Source: Geminisphaera colitermitum TAV2
Lineage (GTDB): Bacteria; Verrucomicrobiota; Verrucomicrobiia; Opitutales; Opitutaceae
Direction: 5' to 3'
NCBI RefSeq assembly: GCF_000171235.2
Contig: NZ_ABEA03000091.1
Location: forward strand, 1 to 64,000
Length of the DNA: 64,000 nucleotides
Below the pieces are notes generated by a model that was given only the letters and a program-made list of their open reading frames with translations, was not told the DNA's origin and searched no databases. Made by a program: the position numbers and the translations under genes. This document shows, in pieces, positions 1-9,022 of the stretch; the first letter of the stretch is position 1, and every line of letters begins with the position of its first letter.

Positions 1-15
1 CCCCCCCCCCCCCCC
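1..15. repeat. C15 homopolymer tract at window edge
   Basis: At least 15 C, truncated by the left edge of the window. It lies 10 bases downstream of the stop codon of the first gene (minus strand). It belongs to the family of C/G tracts found throughout the window. Confidence 0.95.
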
Positions 16-25
16 GCCGACACAC

Positions 26-850
26 TCATCCGCGCCGACGCATCCATGCCACGGCACCAAGAACCAAAACGCCAAGCACCACTGCATACGTCCCCGGTTC
101 CGGAATCGGCGTGGTGGCCGACGTCCAATCCGTCCCGATACGGATGTTGTCAAACGCCGTGCTCACATTGGCGCCATTGTCAGTGGCAGTCTGCCGCCGA
201 AGAAGCAGGCGGCTGATGTTGTCCACGCCCGTCGGTGTCGTCAGCGAGAATGTGCGGAAGGTCGCCGAACTCTCATCCACCGGGTTCCACCAGAGCGACA
301 GCGTCGCGTTGGCCGCACCCGCGGTAAATGTAAACTTGCCAACAATCGTATTCGTTTCGCCGATCACTGGGGTGAAATTGCCGTAAGTGCCGCCATTGAT
401 CGTCGATCTTACCGACACCGCCGTCGCGTCAGTCCCGCTATTGTAACTGTAAGCGATGCCGATGCCGAACACATCGACATTGCTCGTCCCGTTATACATT
501 TGGAAAACCAATGCATCATTCAAAGAGCTGATCGCGCTGGCCTGCAGCACACTGAGGTCGAGGGAAAAATAAAACGTGCTGGTTGTCGCAGCATTGATGG
601 GATTGACGGCGAGCGTGCTGATGGAACCGCCATTCCCCTTCACCGTGGCCACGCCATTGGACACCGTCCAACTGCCCGCGCCGCCGCTCCATGCCGCAGC
701 CGATCCTGTCCCGCCCTGATTGCCGGCCAGATCGCCATTGGGGTAGTTGAATGCTTCCTCAAACAAGGTGCCCGAAAAGAGGGGAGCGCCTGCAAACGCG
801 GAAAACAGGACGGCTGCAGAGAGGTATTTTTTCAGAAAATTTGATTTCAT
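26..850 (-). CDS. PEP-CTERM secreted protein, LamG-like
   Basis: A 274-residue exported protein. The N-terminus has a basic stretch (MKSNFLKKYL) and a hydrophobic signal segment. The middle is beta-rich and low in charge, resembling a concanavalin/LamG-type jelly roll. The C-terminus carries the exosortase-type sorting signal: PEPGTY, a hydrophobic helix, then WMRRRG. By family knowledge such proteins are exported by Sec and then processed by an exosortase/PEP-CTERM system, which is not in this window. I chose the ATG at 850 because AGG lies five bases upstream. A GTG three codons earlier is possible. It is the last gene of the leftmost minus-strand glycan cluster. The ligand is unknown. Confidence 0.85.
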   Translation of the reverse strand: MKSNFLKKYLSAAVLFSAFAGAPLFSGTLFEEAFNYPNGDLAGNQGGTGSAAAWSGGAGSWTVSNGVATVKGNGGSISTLAVNPINAATTSTFYFSLDLSVLQASAISSLNDALVFQMYNGTSNVDVFGIGIAYSYNSGTDATAVSVRSTINGGTYGNFTPVIGETNTIVGKFTFTAGAANATLSLWWNPVDESSATFRTFSLTTPTGVDNISRLLLRRQTATDNGANVSTAFDNIRIGTDWTSATTPIPEPGTYAVVLGVLVLGAVAWMRRRG

Positions 851-1035
851 GCGCCTCACATTGCAAGGGCCTCACCTTCGCAACAAAAACTATCGATCTG
901 CGCATGATTCGAAATATATGCAGATCATCCTGTTTCCCTGCGGGCATCACATTCCCCCTCCTCCCCTCACTGCTGCGATCGACAAATCTCGATGCTGGCC
1001 AAATGCGTTCAGACTACGCGGTCTCAGCGTGTTCA

Positions 1036-1194
1036 TTACGCGTAGAGGAGCCCCTCGTGTGGGCGCATTCGAGCCAGATGCCTTGATACGCGCCACCTAG
1101 AGGTTGGGTAGCCGTGGACGTAAACGATGTTGGCCGCGAGTTGCGTGAGGGCGGCGTTGTATTTCTGGCGAATGGCGTTGGTGACGCGAGTCAT
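1036..1194 (-). CDS. 52-residue ORF coupled to upstream hydrolase
   Basis: This small ORF starts at an ATG that overlaps the TGA of the 922-residue hydrolase gene in an ATGA arrangement. The same overlap links three genes just upstream. The first 30 residues (including NAIRQKYNAALTQLA and NIVYVHGYP) look like normal protein. The last 20 are Arg-rich and read like non-coding sequence, so it may be the N-terminal remnant of a longer gene broken by a deletion or frameshift. No signal peptide is visible and I do not recognise a family. Coding status is uncertain. The overlap with the preceding stop is the main argument in its favour. Confidence 0.35.
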   Translation of the reverse strand: MTRVTNAIRQKYNAALTQLAANIVYVHGYPTSRWRVSRHLARMRPHEGLLYA

Positions 1195-3959
1195 TGCCTG
1201 TCAGTGCGAGGGAGGAGACGGAGCTGTGTGAGAGATGTCGGGCTGTTCCAGTAGTCGTAATTTTTGAGAGCAAGGAGGCTGACCGATTTGCGGAAGCCGC
1301 GGTCGCAATCGTCACTCATGAGGTTGATGCCGAGGAGTTGATTGGCAGTGGGTGTGATGCCAATGGCATCAAAGGGGATGGCGACTTCAATGAGGTATCC
1401 GCCATGCCAGATGCGGCTGGCGATTTTGATTTTGGATTCGTATCCAGTGCGGACATACCCGCCAAGGGAGGCGACAAGAACAGCGGGGGCTTCGTCGTGA
1501 AACTGGCGAGTGGGAGTCATGAGCACGAGGAGGTCGCGGGGGCTGATGTTTCTGGAGCGTTTGGAGGGTTCGGATTCGGCAGAGAGAAAGAGGCGGACGT
1601 TATCGGCGTCACGCCAGTCTCGGCTGACGAGGTCGAGGAGGCTGAGATCGTCGTCTTGAACGAGCCAGGCAATGTAAAGGTTTTGAGCGTCCCAACGGAG
1701 CGCAGCTCGGACGAAGGAGTCTTCGCGGGCGGGATGGGTTGTGTCGCGGAGACGCCAGTGGCCGCGTTGGGCAAGCGTGATGAAGTCGTTGGGCGACCAT
1801 TTGGCGGAGCTAAGGTTGCCGTCAATGGCGGCGGGATTGAGGGCAGGGGTTGCGTGGCGGGCGGTGATTTCGGCGGGGCCAAAACCGGTGGCGTCTTCGT
1901 CAATGGGGCGTCGTATTGGGAAATCGGTTACGGTTTTTTCAAGGAGATGTTCGGCGTAGGGGAATTGTCCTTTGAGCCAGATGCGTGCTTCCCAAGGCGC
2001 GGTGCGGCGGGGGCCGGGTGTTTCAAGAGCGAAGGAGAAACGATACTCGACTCCGGGAATGGTGTCGGGGGGGGAGGGGGAGGTGATTTTGATGTGTTTG
2101 ATGATGGTTTGGCCGGGGGGAATGCTGAAGGGCGCAGGGAGTTCAACTTTCCAGCCGGGCACGCGGGTGATGATGACGGGGCGGGCGTCGAGAGGGGCGT
2201 CGGTGGAGTTGAAGGCGACGCAAGGAACGGTGATGGTGTCGCCGGGATTGGCTTCCCAGCGTGTCATGGGTTTGGTCCAGGGACGGTTGTCGAGGGAGTC
2301 GGCCAAGAGGTCGAGTTGGTCGTAAGTGGTGAGGGTGGTGGAGGCGTTTGGCGGAAAGCCTGTAATGAAAATGGGGGTTTCGTTAAGGGTAAGGGTGGAG
2401 GGTGTGTTTTGGAGTTTTGAATTATTGATGGAGTCGGTTTTTCCGTTGGCATCGGTGGCGGTGTAGGCGCCTCCCGGTGGGAGCGTAATGGTGGTTTCGA
2501 TACCATCACGGAGTGCCCAGGCGGCGAGGAAAAGGGTGCCGTCGGCGCGGCGAAAGAGTTGTTTTTGGATGGGTTCGGTGGAGTGGGTGCCGCCAAGCGG
2601 GGTGGAGTCGTTGAGCCAGGGGGCGATGTATTTGAGAGTTTGATACGCGGGGCGTGGATTGAAACTGGCGTCGGTGAGCCAGAAGGTTTCGCGGTCGTTT
2701 TTTCCGTAAAAATTATACCAGTAAATGCGGTCGATTTTTTTGGCGCGGGCGAGGATGTAGAGGCGGGCAAGGTAATCGGCTTGTTGTTTCTCGGTGTAGC
2801 CGTTGACGAGAGTGAGTTGTTGGGTGGTGGGATTGAGGGTGCCGCCTTCGTCGTAGTGAAATCCGACTTCGGTGGCCCAGAGTTGATAGGGAGGGCGTCC
2901 GAGGGCGGTGGCCCAGGCACCGGCGACGCGTTGGTTGGCTTCGAGTTTGGCGACGCCAGCTTCGGGAACGCCGCAGTAGGGGTGGAGGGTGATGGCTTTG
3001 ACGTAGGGAGCGAGGCCGTTGCGGAAGAGTTCGTCGAGGTAATCGGGAGTGGCCTCGGCAATGGCAAAGGTGGCGGGGCGGGCCGTGGGGTCGATGGAGA
3101 GGGTGCCAAGGGACATTGCCTGGTTGTGTGCCGCCATGTCGGCAGCAGTGCCGCTGCCGCTCCAGCCAGAATTGGTTTCGTTGCCGTAGTGGTAATCCCA
3201 TACGCGGTTTTTGTAATGGGTGGCGACGGCTTTGGCCCAGTCGTAGGCGAGTTGGGTTTTCTTGTCGGTTTTCTGCCAGGCGGGGTTGAAAAAGGTGAGG
3301 GCAAAGAGGCTGTTCATGCCGTAGGCTTCCGTGGCGAGCAGGGCTTGTTCGTAACGGGGGTCCATGAGGAAGGTGCCGTCTTTTTCGGGAGCACGGAAGC
3401 CGGGTTCGATGCGGATGCTGCGCACTCCGGCGTCGCGCATCATGCGGAGGGCGCGCCATTGTTCCTCGGGGGTGTAGCGTTGGAGGTGAACGTTCATGCC
3501 GATGAAGTAATCGCCGTCCCGGGCAAGGGGACGCGGGGTGCCGACGATGGCGGTGTGGGTTTCTGTATGCGGGGGGAGGGAAGAAGGAAGCGTGTCCGGG
3601 GTGAGGGTGATGGTGGTGCGGAGGAGGGCGATGTCGTTGCGGAGCGCGATGCGGGAATCGGTGGGTGAGGGAGCGTAGGCGGGGTAGGTGTCGATGTGGC
3701 CGGGCGCAAGGGTGTGCGTGGTGGTCGCTTGTTGGTAGAGGGTGCCGTCAGTGGTTTCGAGCGATGAGGCGAGTGTGATGGTGAGGGGTGCCGTGGTGGT
3801 GTTGCGGATTTCGTAGCGGGGATATTTTGAGAGGTCGGACTCGCGTTGTAGTTTTATGATGGGTACGGATTTTTCATCGGCGGCAGTTGCGATTGGGCTC
3901 CACGCAGAGGTGAGGGTGGCGAGGAAAAGGGTTGTTTTGAGGAGGCAGGCCGGTGTCAT
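1191..3959 (-). CDS. secreted clan-A-like glycoside hydrolase with CBM9-like domain
   Basis: A 922-residue exported protein with a signal peptide ending near residue 26 (IATAADEKS). A TIM-barrel catalytic region lies at roughly residues 150 to 450, starting FIGMNVHLQRY. The candidate acid/base glutamate is in YGNETNSGW near residue 260, and the candidate nucleophile is in WATEVGF near residue 362. This spacing is typical of clan GH-A families such as GH39 and GH5. The last 230 residues (DGNLSSAKWSPNDF, DNVRLFLS) resemble a CBM9/DOMON sugar-binding domain. The start overlaps the stop of the upstream small gene (ATGA), so translation is probably coupled. It likely acts on plant or host polysaccharide outside the cytoplasm. 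The exact GH family is not assigned. Confidence 0.8.
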   Translation of the reverse strand: MTPACLLKTTLFLATLTSAWSPIATAADEKSVPIIKLQRESDLSKYPRYEIRNTTTAPLTITLASSLETTDGTLYQQATTTHTLAPGHIDTYPAYAPSPTDSRIALRNDIALLRTTITLTPDTLPSSLPPHTETHTAIVGTPRPLARDGDYFIGMNVHLQRYTPEEQWRALRMMRDAGVRSIRIEPGFRAPEKDGTFLMDPRYEQALLATEAYGMNSLFALTFFNPAWQKTDKKTQLAYDWAKAVATHYKNRVWDYHYGNETNSGWSGSGTAADMAAHNQAMSLGTLSIDPTARPATFAIAEATPDYLDELFRNGLAPYVKAITLHPYCGVPEAGVAKLEANQRVAGAWATALGRPPYQLWATEVGFHYDEGGTLNPTTQQLTLVNGYTEKQQADYLARLYILARAKKIDRIYWYNFYGKNDRETFWLTDASFNPRPAYQTLKYIAPWLNDSTPLGGTHSTEPIQKQLFRRADGTLFLAAWALRDGIETTITLPPGGAYTATDANGKTDSINNSKLQNTPSTLTLNETPIFITGFPPNASTTLTTYDQLDLLADSLDNRPWTKPMTRWEANPGDTITVPCVAFNSTDAPLDARPVIITRVPGWKVELPAPFSIPPGQTIIKHIKITSPSPPDTIPGVEYRFSFALETPGPRRTAPWEARIWLKGQFPYAEHLLEKTVTDFPIRRPIDEDATGFGPAEITARHATPALNPAAIDGNLSSAKWSPNDFITLAQRGHWRLRDTTHPAREDSFVRAALRWDAQNLYIAWLVQDDDLSLLDLVSRDWRDADNVRLFLSAESEPSKRSRNISPRDLLVLMTPTRQFHDEAPAVLVASLGGYVRTGYESKIKIASRIWHGGYLIEVAIPFDAIGITPTANQLLGINLMSDDCDRGFRKSVSLLALKNYDYWNSPTSLTQLRLLPRTDRQ

Positions 3960-4384
3960 TTGGTATTGGATACGGATGGGCGGGCAAGGGCGGCAAGGAG
4001 TGTGCGTTTGCGCGCAAGGGTTTTGCCTTCGGCATCGGTGGCAATGGCGGTGAGTTCGTAAAAGCCGGTGGCTGGGATCGTGAGTTGCAGGAAAACAGGG
4101 CCGCCGCCGCCGTTCATGTCGTCGGTTGCTTGAGCCGTGGAGAGGGGGGGGGGGGAGGGAGTGGCAAGGCGTGCGTCGGCATCGTAACGGCGAAGTTCGA
4201 GCGTAATGGTAAGCCCGGAAATGGCCAAGCCGGTCTCGACTTCGACGCGGATGTTTTGCGGATTGGTGCCTGTGAAGACGAGGGGGTCAGGGAATTGGAG
4301 TTCGACGGGTGTGGCGTGTGTTGGCGTGACCGCAAAGAGGAGCAGGGCGGCGAGCGTCAGGAGATGGCGAGCAAGAGCTGTCAT
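3956..4384 (-). CDS. small secreted beta-sandwich protein
   Basis: A 142-residue protein with a clear signal peptide (MTALARHLLTLAALLLFAV...THA). The mature part (PVELQFPDPLVFTG, FLQLTIPATGFYELTA) looks like an Ig-like or Ca-x-beta fold, similar to accessory domains fused to glycoside hydrolases. The 12-G tract at 4144-4155 encodes a Pro-rich loop (SPPPL) in frame. The start overlaps the stop of the preceding hydrolase gene (ATGA), and its stop overlaps the start of the 922-residue hydrolase. It therefore sits in a translationally coupled block and may be an accessory subunit. No family is recognised with certainty. Confidence 0.7.
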   Translation of the reverse strand: MTALARHLLTLAALLLFAVTPTHATPVELQFPDPLVFTGTNPQNIRVEVETGLAISGLTITLELRRYDADARLATPSPPPLSTAQATDDMNGGGGPVFLQLTIPATGFYELTAIATDAEGKTLARKRTLLAALARPSVSNTK

Positions 4385-6059
4385 TTGTTTTGAGGGATGA
4401 GGTATTGGGGAAGAGGGCGGATTTTCCAGAGGTAGCCTTTTTCGCCGATTTCGACGGTTTGTTCGCCGCCTTGCCAGTCACGGAGGATGTATGTGCCGGG
4501 TTTGGGGCGGATGTTGACGAGTTCGTGGTAGAGGCTTTGGACACACCAGCCGACGATCACGGAGTCGTTGTCGCCGTTGCTGTATTCGTGGATGGCGTTG
4601 GTGGGGTTTTCCATGATGGCGCGTTTCCAAGGTCGGTCGCCAAGGGTGTGAGTGAGGACGGCGGCAGCGACGTAGGCGGGTTTGGGGGAATAGTCTTGGC
4701 GAATGAGGCCGAAGTTGTGTTCGGGGTTGCGCGGATTGGTGCCATCGTCGCGGAAGTCATACCAGATGAGGACGTTCATGGTGGCGTAACGGCGGGCGAG
4801 GAGATAGGCGCGGGTGAGATAGAGTGCCTGAAAGGGCTCACCTTGAACCATGCCGACGGGTGAGCTGATGGCTCCGTATTCGGTGACCCAAAGGCCGAGT
4901 TTTTTGCCGTCGGAGCGAATGTTGTTGGGGTGATTGATGAAGCGGGCGAGGTGTTGCGAAATGCTGGGGATGCTGACGCGGCCAATAGGGGAATTGTAGG
5001 CACTGTAACCGTTGTCGGGTGTGCAGGGTGGTGTCATGTAAGGATGGATACTGAAGGCATCCATTGAGTTGAGTCCTCCGTTGCTGATTACGGCTGCGGC
5101 GTAGTCACCGCCGGGGCCGCCGCCCGCGCCGCCTCCGCCGCAGCCGATGACGGTGTCGGCGGGGGCGAGTTTTTTGATGGCGGCGTAAACGTCTTTGAGG
5201 AGGAGGGTGTATTGTTCATTGGTGGGTTTGCCCCAGGCTTGGGGTTCGTTCCAGACTTCCCAGTGGTGGACTTTGTCGCCGTAGCGTTTGAGGAGTTCGG
5301 TGGTGTAGCGAACGAAGAGGGCGCGGGTTTCTGGTGTCTCGGGGAATCCGGCTTTGGTGCTGGCAAATTCCGCGGGGTAGGTGCGTTTGTTGCCGAAATC
5401 GAGGACAAGGAGTGGGGCGATATTGAGTTCGGCGGCCTGGCGGATGTAGGCGTCGTGATGGAGGCCAAAGGTGAAGTTGCCCGGCGTGCGTTCAATGGTG
5501 TCCCAGGAGACTTCGTCGCGAATACGCGAGAAGCCGGCCAGTTTGATGAGGGCTAGGGATGTGGGGATGGATTCGAGGTCGTTGGCCGTGGGTGTGTGGC
5601 CAAAGTGTGTGGCAACACCAAAGTCGGAGGGGCCGATTTGAGTGCGTGCTGGAACGGCGGCATAGGGGATGTTGATTGTGGCAAGGGATTCGTTGGCGGT
5701 GTCGAGGGCGGTGATGGTGATGTCGTAGAGGCCGAGGTGGGGGAGCGTGATTTTCAGGGTGATGTCACGCGTGGCATCGTTGGTTGAGTTGGGGGGGGGG
5801 GGGAGGTCGTGGTGCTTGAGAGGATTTTTGGGGCGATGCCTGCAGAGACGTCATGGGCACGGATTTCGGTGCGGATACTGTTGGCGCGGAGTGTTGGGGA
5901 GAGCGTGAGGCGGAGTTGTTTTTCGCCTGCGTCGGGTGTGATGAGCGGGTAGTCACGTCCTGTGGCAATGAGGGGTGCGTCAGTGGCGGTCGCGGATAAT
6001 AGTATCGATTTTAAGGATACGAACGTGAAAATAAACAGGATGAGTGAGCGAGTTGCCAT
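4381..6059 (-). pseudogene. GH39-like hydrolase, frameshifted at a 13-C tract (phase-variable candidate)
   Basis: Two reading frames join at the G13 tract 5791-5803. The first starts at 6059 with a signal peptide (MATRSLILFIFTFVSL) and stops at 5754 after about 100 residues. The second frame is open from before the tract to 4381 and has no start codon between the tract and 5064, so it cannot be a separate intact gene. It encodes the catalytic barrel, with EVWNEPQAWG (acid/base, about residue 270) and WVTEYGA (nucleophile, about residue 392), matching clan GH-A/GH39. A tract of 14 or 11 bases would give one protein of about 559 residues. Downstream genes follow through ATGA overlaps. The state may be a reversible OFF phase, a fixed mutation or a homopolymer miscount. 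Confidence 0.8.
5791..5803 (-). repeat. G13 (sense C13) tract causing frameshift
   Basis: Thirteen G on the plus strand, read as Pro codons in the sense strand. It is the exact point where the hydrolase reading frame changes. One added base, or two lost, restores the frame. Confidence 0.95.
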
Positions 6060-6100
6060 GGTTTTTTGAATACGCGATTTGGCGGTGTTTAGTGAGGGAC

Positions 6101-6117
6101 GGGGGGGGGGGGGGGGG
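6101..6117 (-). repeat. G17 tract in leader of the GH39-like gene
   Basis: Seventeen G on the plus strand, 41 bases upstream of the start codon at 6059. It lies between that gene and the preceding secreted-protein gene, so changes in its length would alter the mRNA leader. Confidence 0.95.
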
Positions 6118-6129
6118 TAAAGCAGACGC

Positions 6130-6153
6130 GGGCTTCGCAAGCGAAGCCCCTAC
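6130..6153. repeat. half copy of REP-like family A hairpin
   Basis: A palindromic unit with stem GGGCTTCGC / GCGAAGCCC followed by CTAC. It matches one arm of the 82-bp elements at 48096-48177 and 62849-62930, including the preceding GCAGACGC. It lies just downstream of the stop at 6161. Confidence 0.8.
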
Positions 6154-6160
6154 TTCTGGA

Positions 6161-6937
6161 CTACATTTCTGCTACATTTGAAACGACCTGACCTTCGAGA
6201 GTCACGTCGCGGATGCGGGTGTCGATGGCGTCTTGAAAGCCGATGCCAGCAAAGCCGATGGTTGTGAAACGGGTGTAGGTGGTGTCGGTTTCGGTAAGCT
6301 CGGGACCGGGGGCGTTTTTCATGGTGATGAGTTTGCTGGCGACAGTGACTTTGCCGTTGGAAACGCTGAGCGAGATGAGGTTGGTATTAAACTGTTGTTC
6401 GCTGTCCTTGGTGCCGAGGATGGTCCAGCCTCCAGTGAGGCCGTTGTCGAGGCGGTAGAGCGTGGCAGTGCCAGAGCGGCTGATTTGGGCAACGTAGCCT
6501 TTGCCGGAGTCATCAAGGAGGGCGAGGTTGTAGCAGTTGCCAGAGGTGTTGCCGCCCCATGCCATGTTGAAGAGGGCGGTGAGTTTGGGATTAGTCACGG
6601 CGCGGCCTTGGGCGAGGGGGCCGCCTGTGGTGAGTTTGCGGAAGAGCCAGCGTTGTTCTTCGGGTTGGGCACGGCTTTGAAAGGTGACGGCCATGTTGAG
6701 TTTTTCCTTGGCATGGCCCCAGGTCCATACGTGCGGGCGCGAGCCGTTGACAGAGTCATCCGTATTGGCCGGAGCATACCAGCCGTTGCAGGTGTCGGGC
6801 GTGGGTTCGGTTGGGATGAGGGTGCCTTTGGCTGTGTCGCCTCCGAAGTTTTCACGGAAGAGCGGCTGGGCGGTCGTTGTGGAAACAAGGATCGCGGCGT
6901 GGAGGGTGAGGAGCGTGAAGAGGAGGAGGCGACTCAT
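6161..6937 (-). CDS. secreted protein of unknown function, jelly-roll-like
   Basis: A 258-residue protein with a signal peptide (MSRLLLFTLLTLHAAILV, cleavage near TTAQP). The mature part has many aromatic and beta-rich segments (LFRENFGGD, TFQSRAQPEEQRWLFRK, GFAGIGFQD), like the carbohydrate-binding jelly-roll proteins common in these clusters. Unlike its neighbour at 6968 it has no PEP-CTERM tail, so it is probably released or bound by other means. It lies 30 bases downstream of the PEP-CTERM gene in the same minus-strand operon. A sugar-binding role is inferred from context only. Confidence 0.7.
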   Translation of the reverse strand: MSRLLLFTLLTLHAAILVSTTTAQPLFRENFGGDTAKGTLIPTEPTPDTCNGWYAPANTDDSVNGSRPHVWTWGHAKEKLNMAVTFQSRAQPEEQRWLFRKLTTGGPLAQGRAVTNPKLTALFNMAWGGNTSGNCYNLALLDDSGKGYVAQISRSGTATLYRLDNGLTGGWTILGTKDSEQQFNTNLISLSVSNGKVTVASKLITMKNAPGPELTETDTTYTRFTTIGFAGIGFQDAIDTRIRDVTLEGQVVSNVAEM

Positions 6938-6967
6938 GGCGGGAGTGTGTTGCGAGGTTTGTCCGGG

Positions 6968-8923
6968 TTAGTTGCGGCGGCGTTTGCAGGCGATGGCTCC
7001 GGCAAGGGCAGAGATGCCAACGATGGCAGCAAGGGTGGCAGGTTCCGGAATGGGGGCAGTAGTGACGGATAGGATACCAGTGCTGGCATCAAAGGCAAAT
7101 TCGTAGCCGGTGAGGTTGCTGGTGATGGTGCTGAAGTTGCCAGCGAGTGTGCCAGCAAATGTGCCGCCAACGCTGTTCAGTTCGGAGGCGCTTTGGAAGA
7201 GGTGGAAGGTGTCGCCTGCCTCGGGTGTGTAGCCGCCCATGAAATTGAGTTCGAGTGTACCCGCATAGGTGATACTGAAGGCGCCGAGATCAACGGTGTC
7301 GAAGCTGGCAAGGCTGGCGATGTCGAAGGTTGAGATGGAGGTGGCGCGGAGTGTAACGGTGGGGATGCCTGACACGGTGCCAGCAGCGCTCATGTGGAAG
7401 GTGCCGATGTTGTCGCGTCCGTTACCTGCGGAGAAGCCTCCGGTTGAGCCGGCCGCCCAGCTGACGTTGCCAGTGGAATTGACGGCTTTGTAGGTGCCGT
7501 TGCCGGTGAGGTTGGCTGCGCCTTGGAGGCTGGTTGACCAGCCGCCGGAAGCATAGGTGGCGTTGGTGTTGATCTTGAGGTCGCCAGAGGCCGTGAGGTT
7601 GCTGCTGCTGCGGGTGAGGGTGCTGGCAGTGGTACCGTCGCCTATTTCAATGGAGCCGAGGGCGTTGGTTGAGGAGAAGCTGGCTGCTGTACCAGTGTAA
7701 AGGAAGCGGACGCTTGAGGTGAAGGTGGCGTTGGTGAAGGCGTTGGCTCCTGTGCCGGTGGCGTGCAGGGTGAGGTTGCCGTTGAGGGTGGTGGTGGAGC
7801 TTGCGTTGGAATGGAAGGTGAAGGCGGTAGCAGAGATTTCGGAGGGAGTGGAACCGGTGTTGCTGAGGGTCCAGTTGACGCTCGTCGCGTCGCCTGCAAC
7901 AAGGGAGAGTCCGTTTGTAACGGAAAAGTCATGACCGTTGGTATCCAAGGCGAGATTGGCACCAGTCGCACCACCCCAGCCGCCGTTGACGAAGCCGTTT
8001 GTGGTTTTCAGGTCGGAACCGAGTTTGAAGGTGAGGTTGGTGGCGGAGGTGTAATTTCCAATGCGGAGGTTGGTAATGGTGCCAGTGCCGGAGAGGGTCT
8101 TGGTGCCGGTGGTGGCGCGGAAGGCGAGGTTGGCGACGGTGACGTTGGTGGAGAACGACTGGTCTCCGGTGCCATTGAGGTAGATGTAAGGCATCCCTTT
8201 GGTGGAGGCCTGCGCATCGGAGAACGTGACGTTGTTGATGACGTTGGTCGCGCCCTTGAGTTGGAGGATGCCTTGTCCTGCGTTTCCGCTGGTGCGTTCG
8301 ATGGTGCCACCGTTGGCGGTGAAGTTGCCGAGGATGGTGGTGCGTGTATCCTCGTTGCCAGAAGCGTTGAGGGTGATGAGGCCACCGGCGTTGAGGATGA
8401 CATTGCCGTCGATGGTGGGGTAAACGCTGCTGGAGGCACCGGTGCCCAGAAGGATGGCGTTTTGCCCAATGATGAGAGTGCCGGCGGTGCTGGAGCCGAT
8501 TTTTAGATAAGAGCCCGTTCCAAGCTGGAGCCGGACGGTTCCGAGGCCGGAGTCGCCTCCGAGCGCAAGATCGTTGGCAAGGGTGAGTGACGGGGTGGCG
8601 ACGCTGCCAGTCTTGGAGATGAGCAGGGTGTTGGTGAAGCCGGACCCGGCTTGGTCGAGGATCAATGTGCCAAGCTGACCGCTGGCGGCAGAGTCGTAGG
8701 TGACAGTCTGGTCGGCAGCGCCGCCGGTGATGGTGGCGGTGTCGCCTGCTCCGGGAGCCGTGGTGCCGGTGGACCAGTTGCTGCCAGTGGACCAGTTGCC
8801 GTCGCCACCGTTCCAAGTGGCGTTATCAGCACTGGCTATAGTGGCAAACAGGGTCGCCGCTGCCAGTGTGCAGGCAAGGCGACGGACGGTCAGATCATTT
8901 ATGAGGAGCGAGATGTTTCTCAT
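6968..8923 (-). CDS. large PEP-CTERM beta-helix surface protein
   Basis: A 651-residue exported protein with an N-terminal signal segment (RRLACTLAAATLFATIASA). The first mature residues (ATWNGGDGNWSTGSNW) are the motif that opens autotransporter-like passenger repeats. The body is rich in Gly, Thr, Ser and Asn with repeated beta-strand units such as LTLANDLALGG, typical of a parallel beta-helix or adhesin. The C-terminus has the sorting signal PEPATL, a hydrophobic helix and CKRRRN. By analogy it is displayed on the surface or in matrix material. It lies between the pseudopilin and the secreted enzymes of cassette 1 and may hold substrate or enzymes near the cell. Confidence 0.85.
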   Translation of the reverse strand: MRNISLLINDLTVRRLACTLAAATLFATIASADNATWNGGDGNWSTGSNWSTGTTAPGAGDTATITGGAADQTVTYDSAASGQLGTLILDQAGSGFTNTLLISKTGSVATPSLTLANDLALGGDSGLGTVRLQLGTGSYLKIGSSTAGTLIIGQNAILLGTGASSSVYPTIDGNVILNAGGLITLNASGNEDTRTTILGNFTANGGTIERTSGNAGQGILQLKGATNVINNVTFSDAQASTKGMPYIYLNGTGDQSFSTNVTVANLAFRATTGTKTLSGTGTITNLRIGNYTSATNLTFKLGSDLKTTNGFVNGGWGGATGANLALDTNGHDFSVTNGLSLVAGDATSVNWTLSNTGSTPSEISATAFTFHSNASSTTTLNGNLTLHATGTGANAFTNATFTSSVRFLYTGTAASFSSTNALGSIEIGDGTTASTLTRSSSNLTASGDLKINTNATYASGGWSTSLQGAANLTGNGTYKAVNSTGNVSWAAGSTGGFSAGNGRDNIGTFHMSAAGTVSGIPTVTLRATSISTFDIASLASFDTVDLGAFSITYAGTLELNFMGGYTPEAGDTFHLFQSASELNSVGGTFAGTLAGNFSTITSNLTGYEFAFDASTGILSVTTAPIPEPATLAAIVGISALAGAIACKRRRN

Positions 8924-9022
8924 TTTTTGGTGTGGGTTTATGGTTCGGGTTGCCGCATTCCTGCGGATGGATAGGGGATGTTATCGAACAAGGGTTGCGT
9001 TGATTCGGTGGGAGGAGAGGCG

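Noticed and set aside
2559-3668. Long open frame on the plus strand opposite the 922-residue hydrolase
   Set aside because: Gly/Val-rich product without domains. The opposite strand has a signal peptide and catalytic motifs. GC-rich codon use makes such antisense frames common here.
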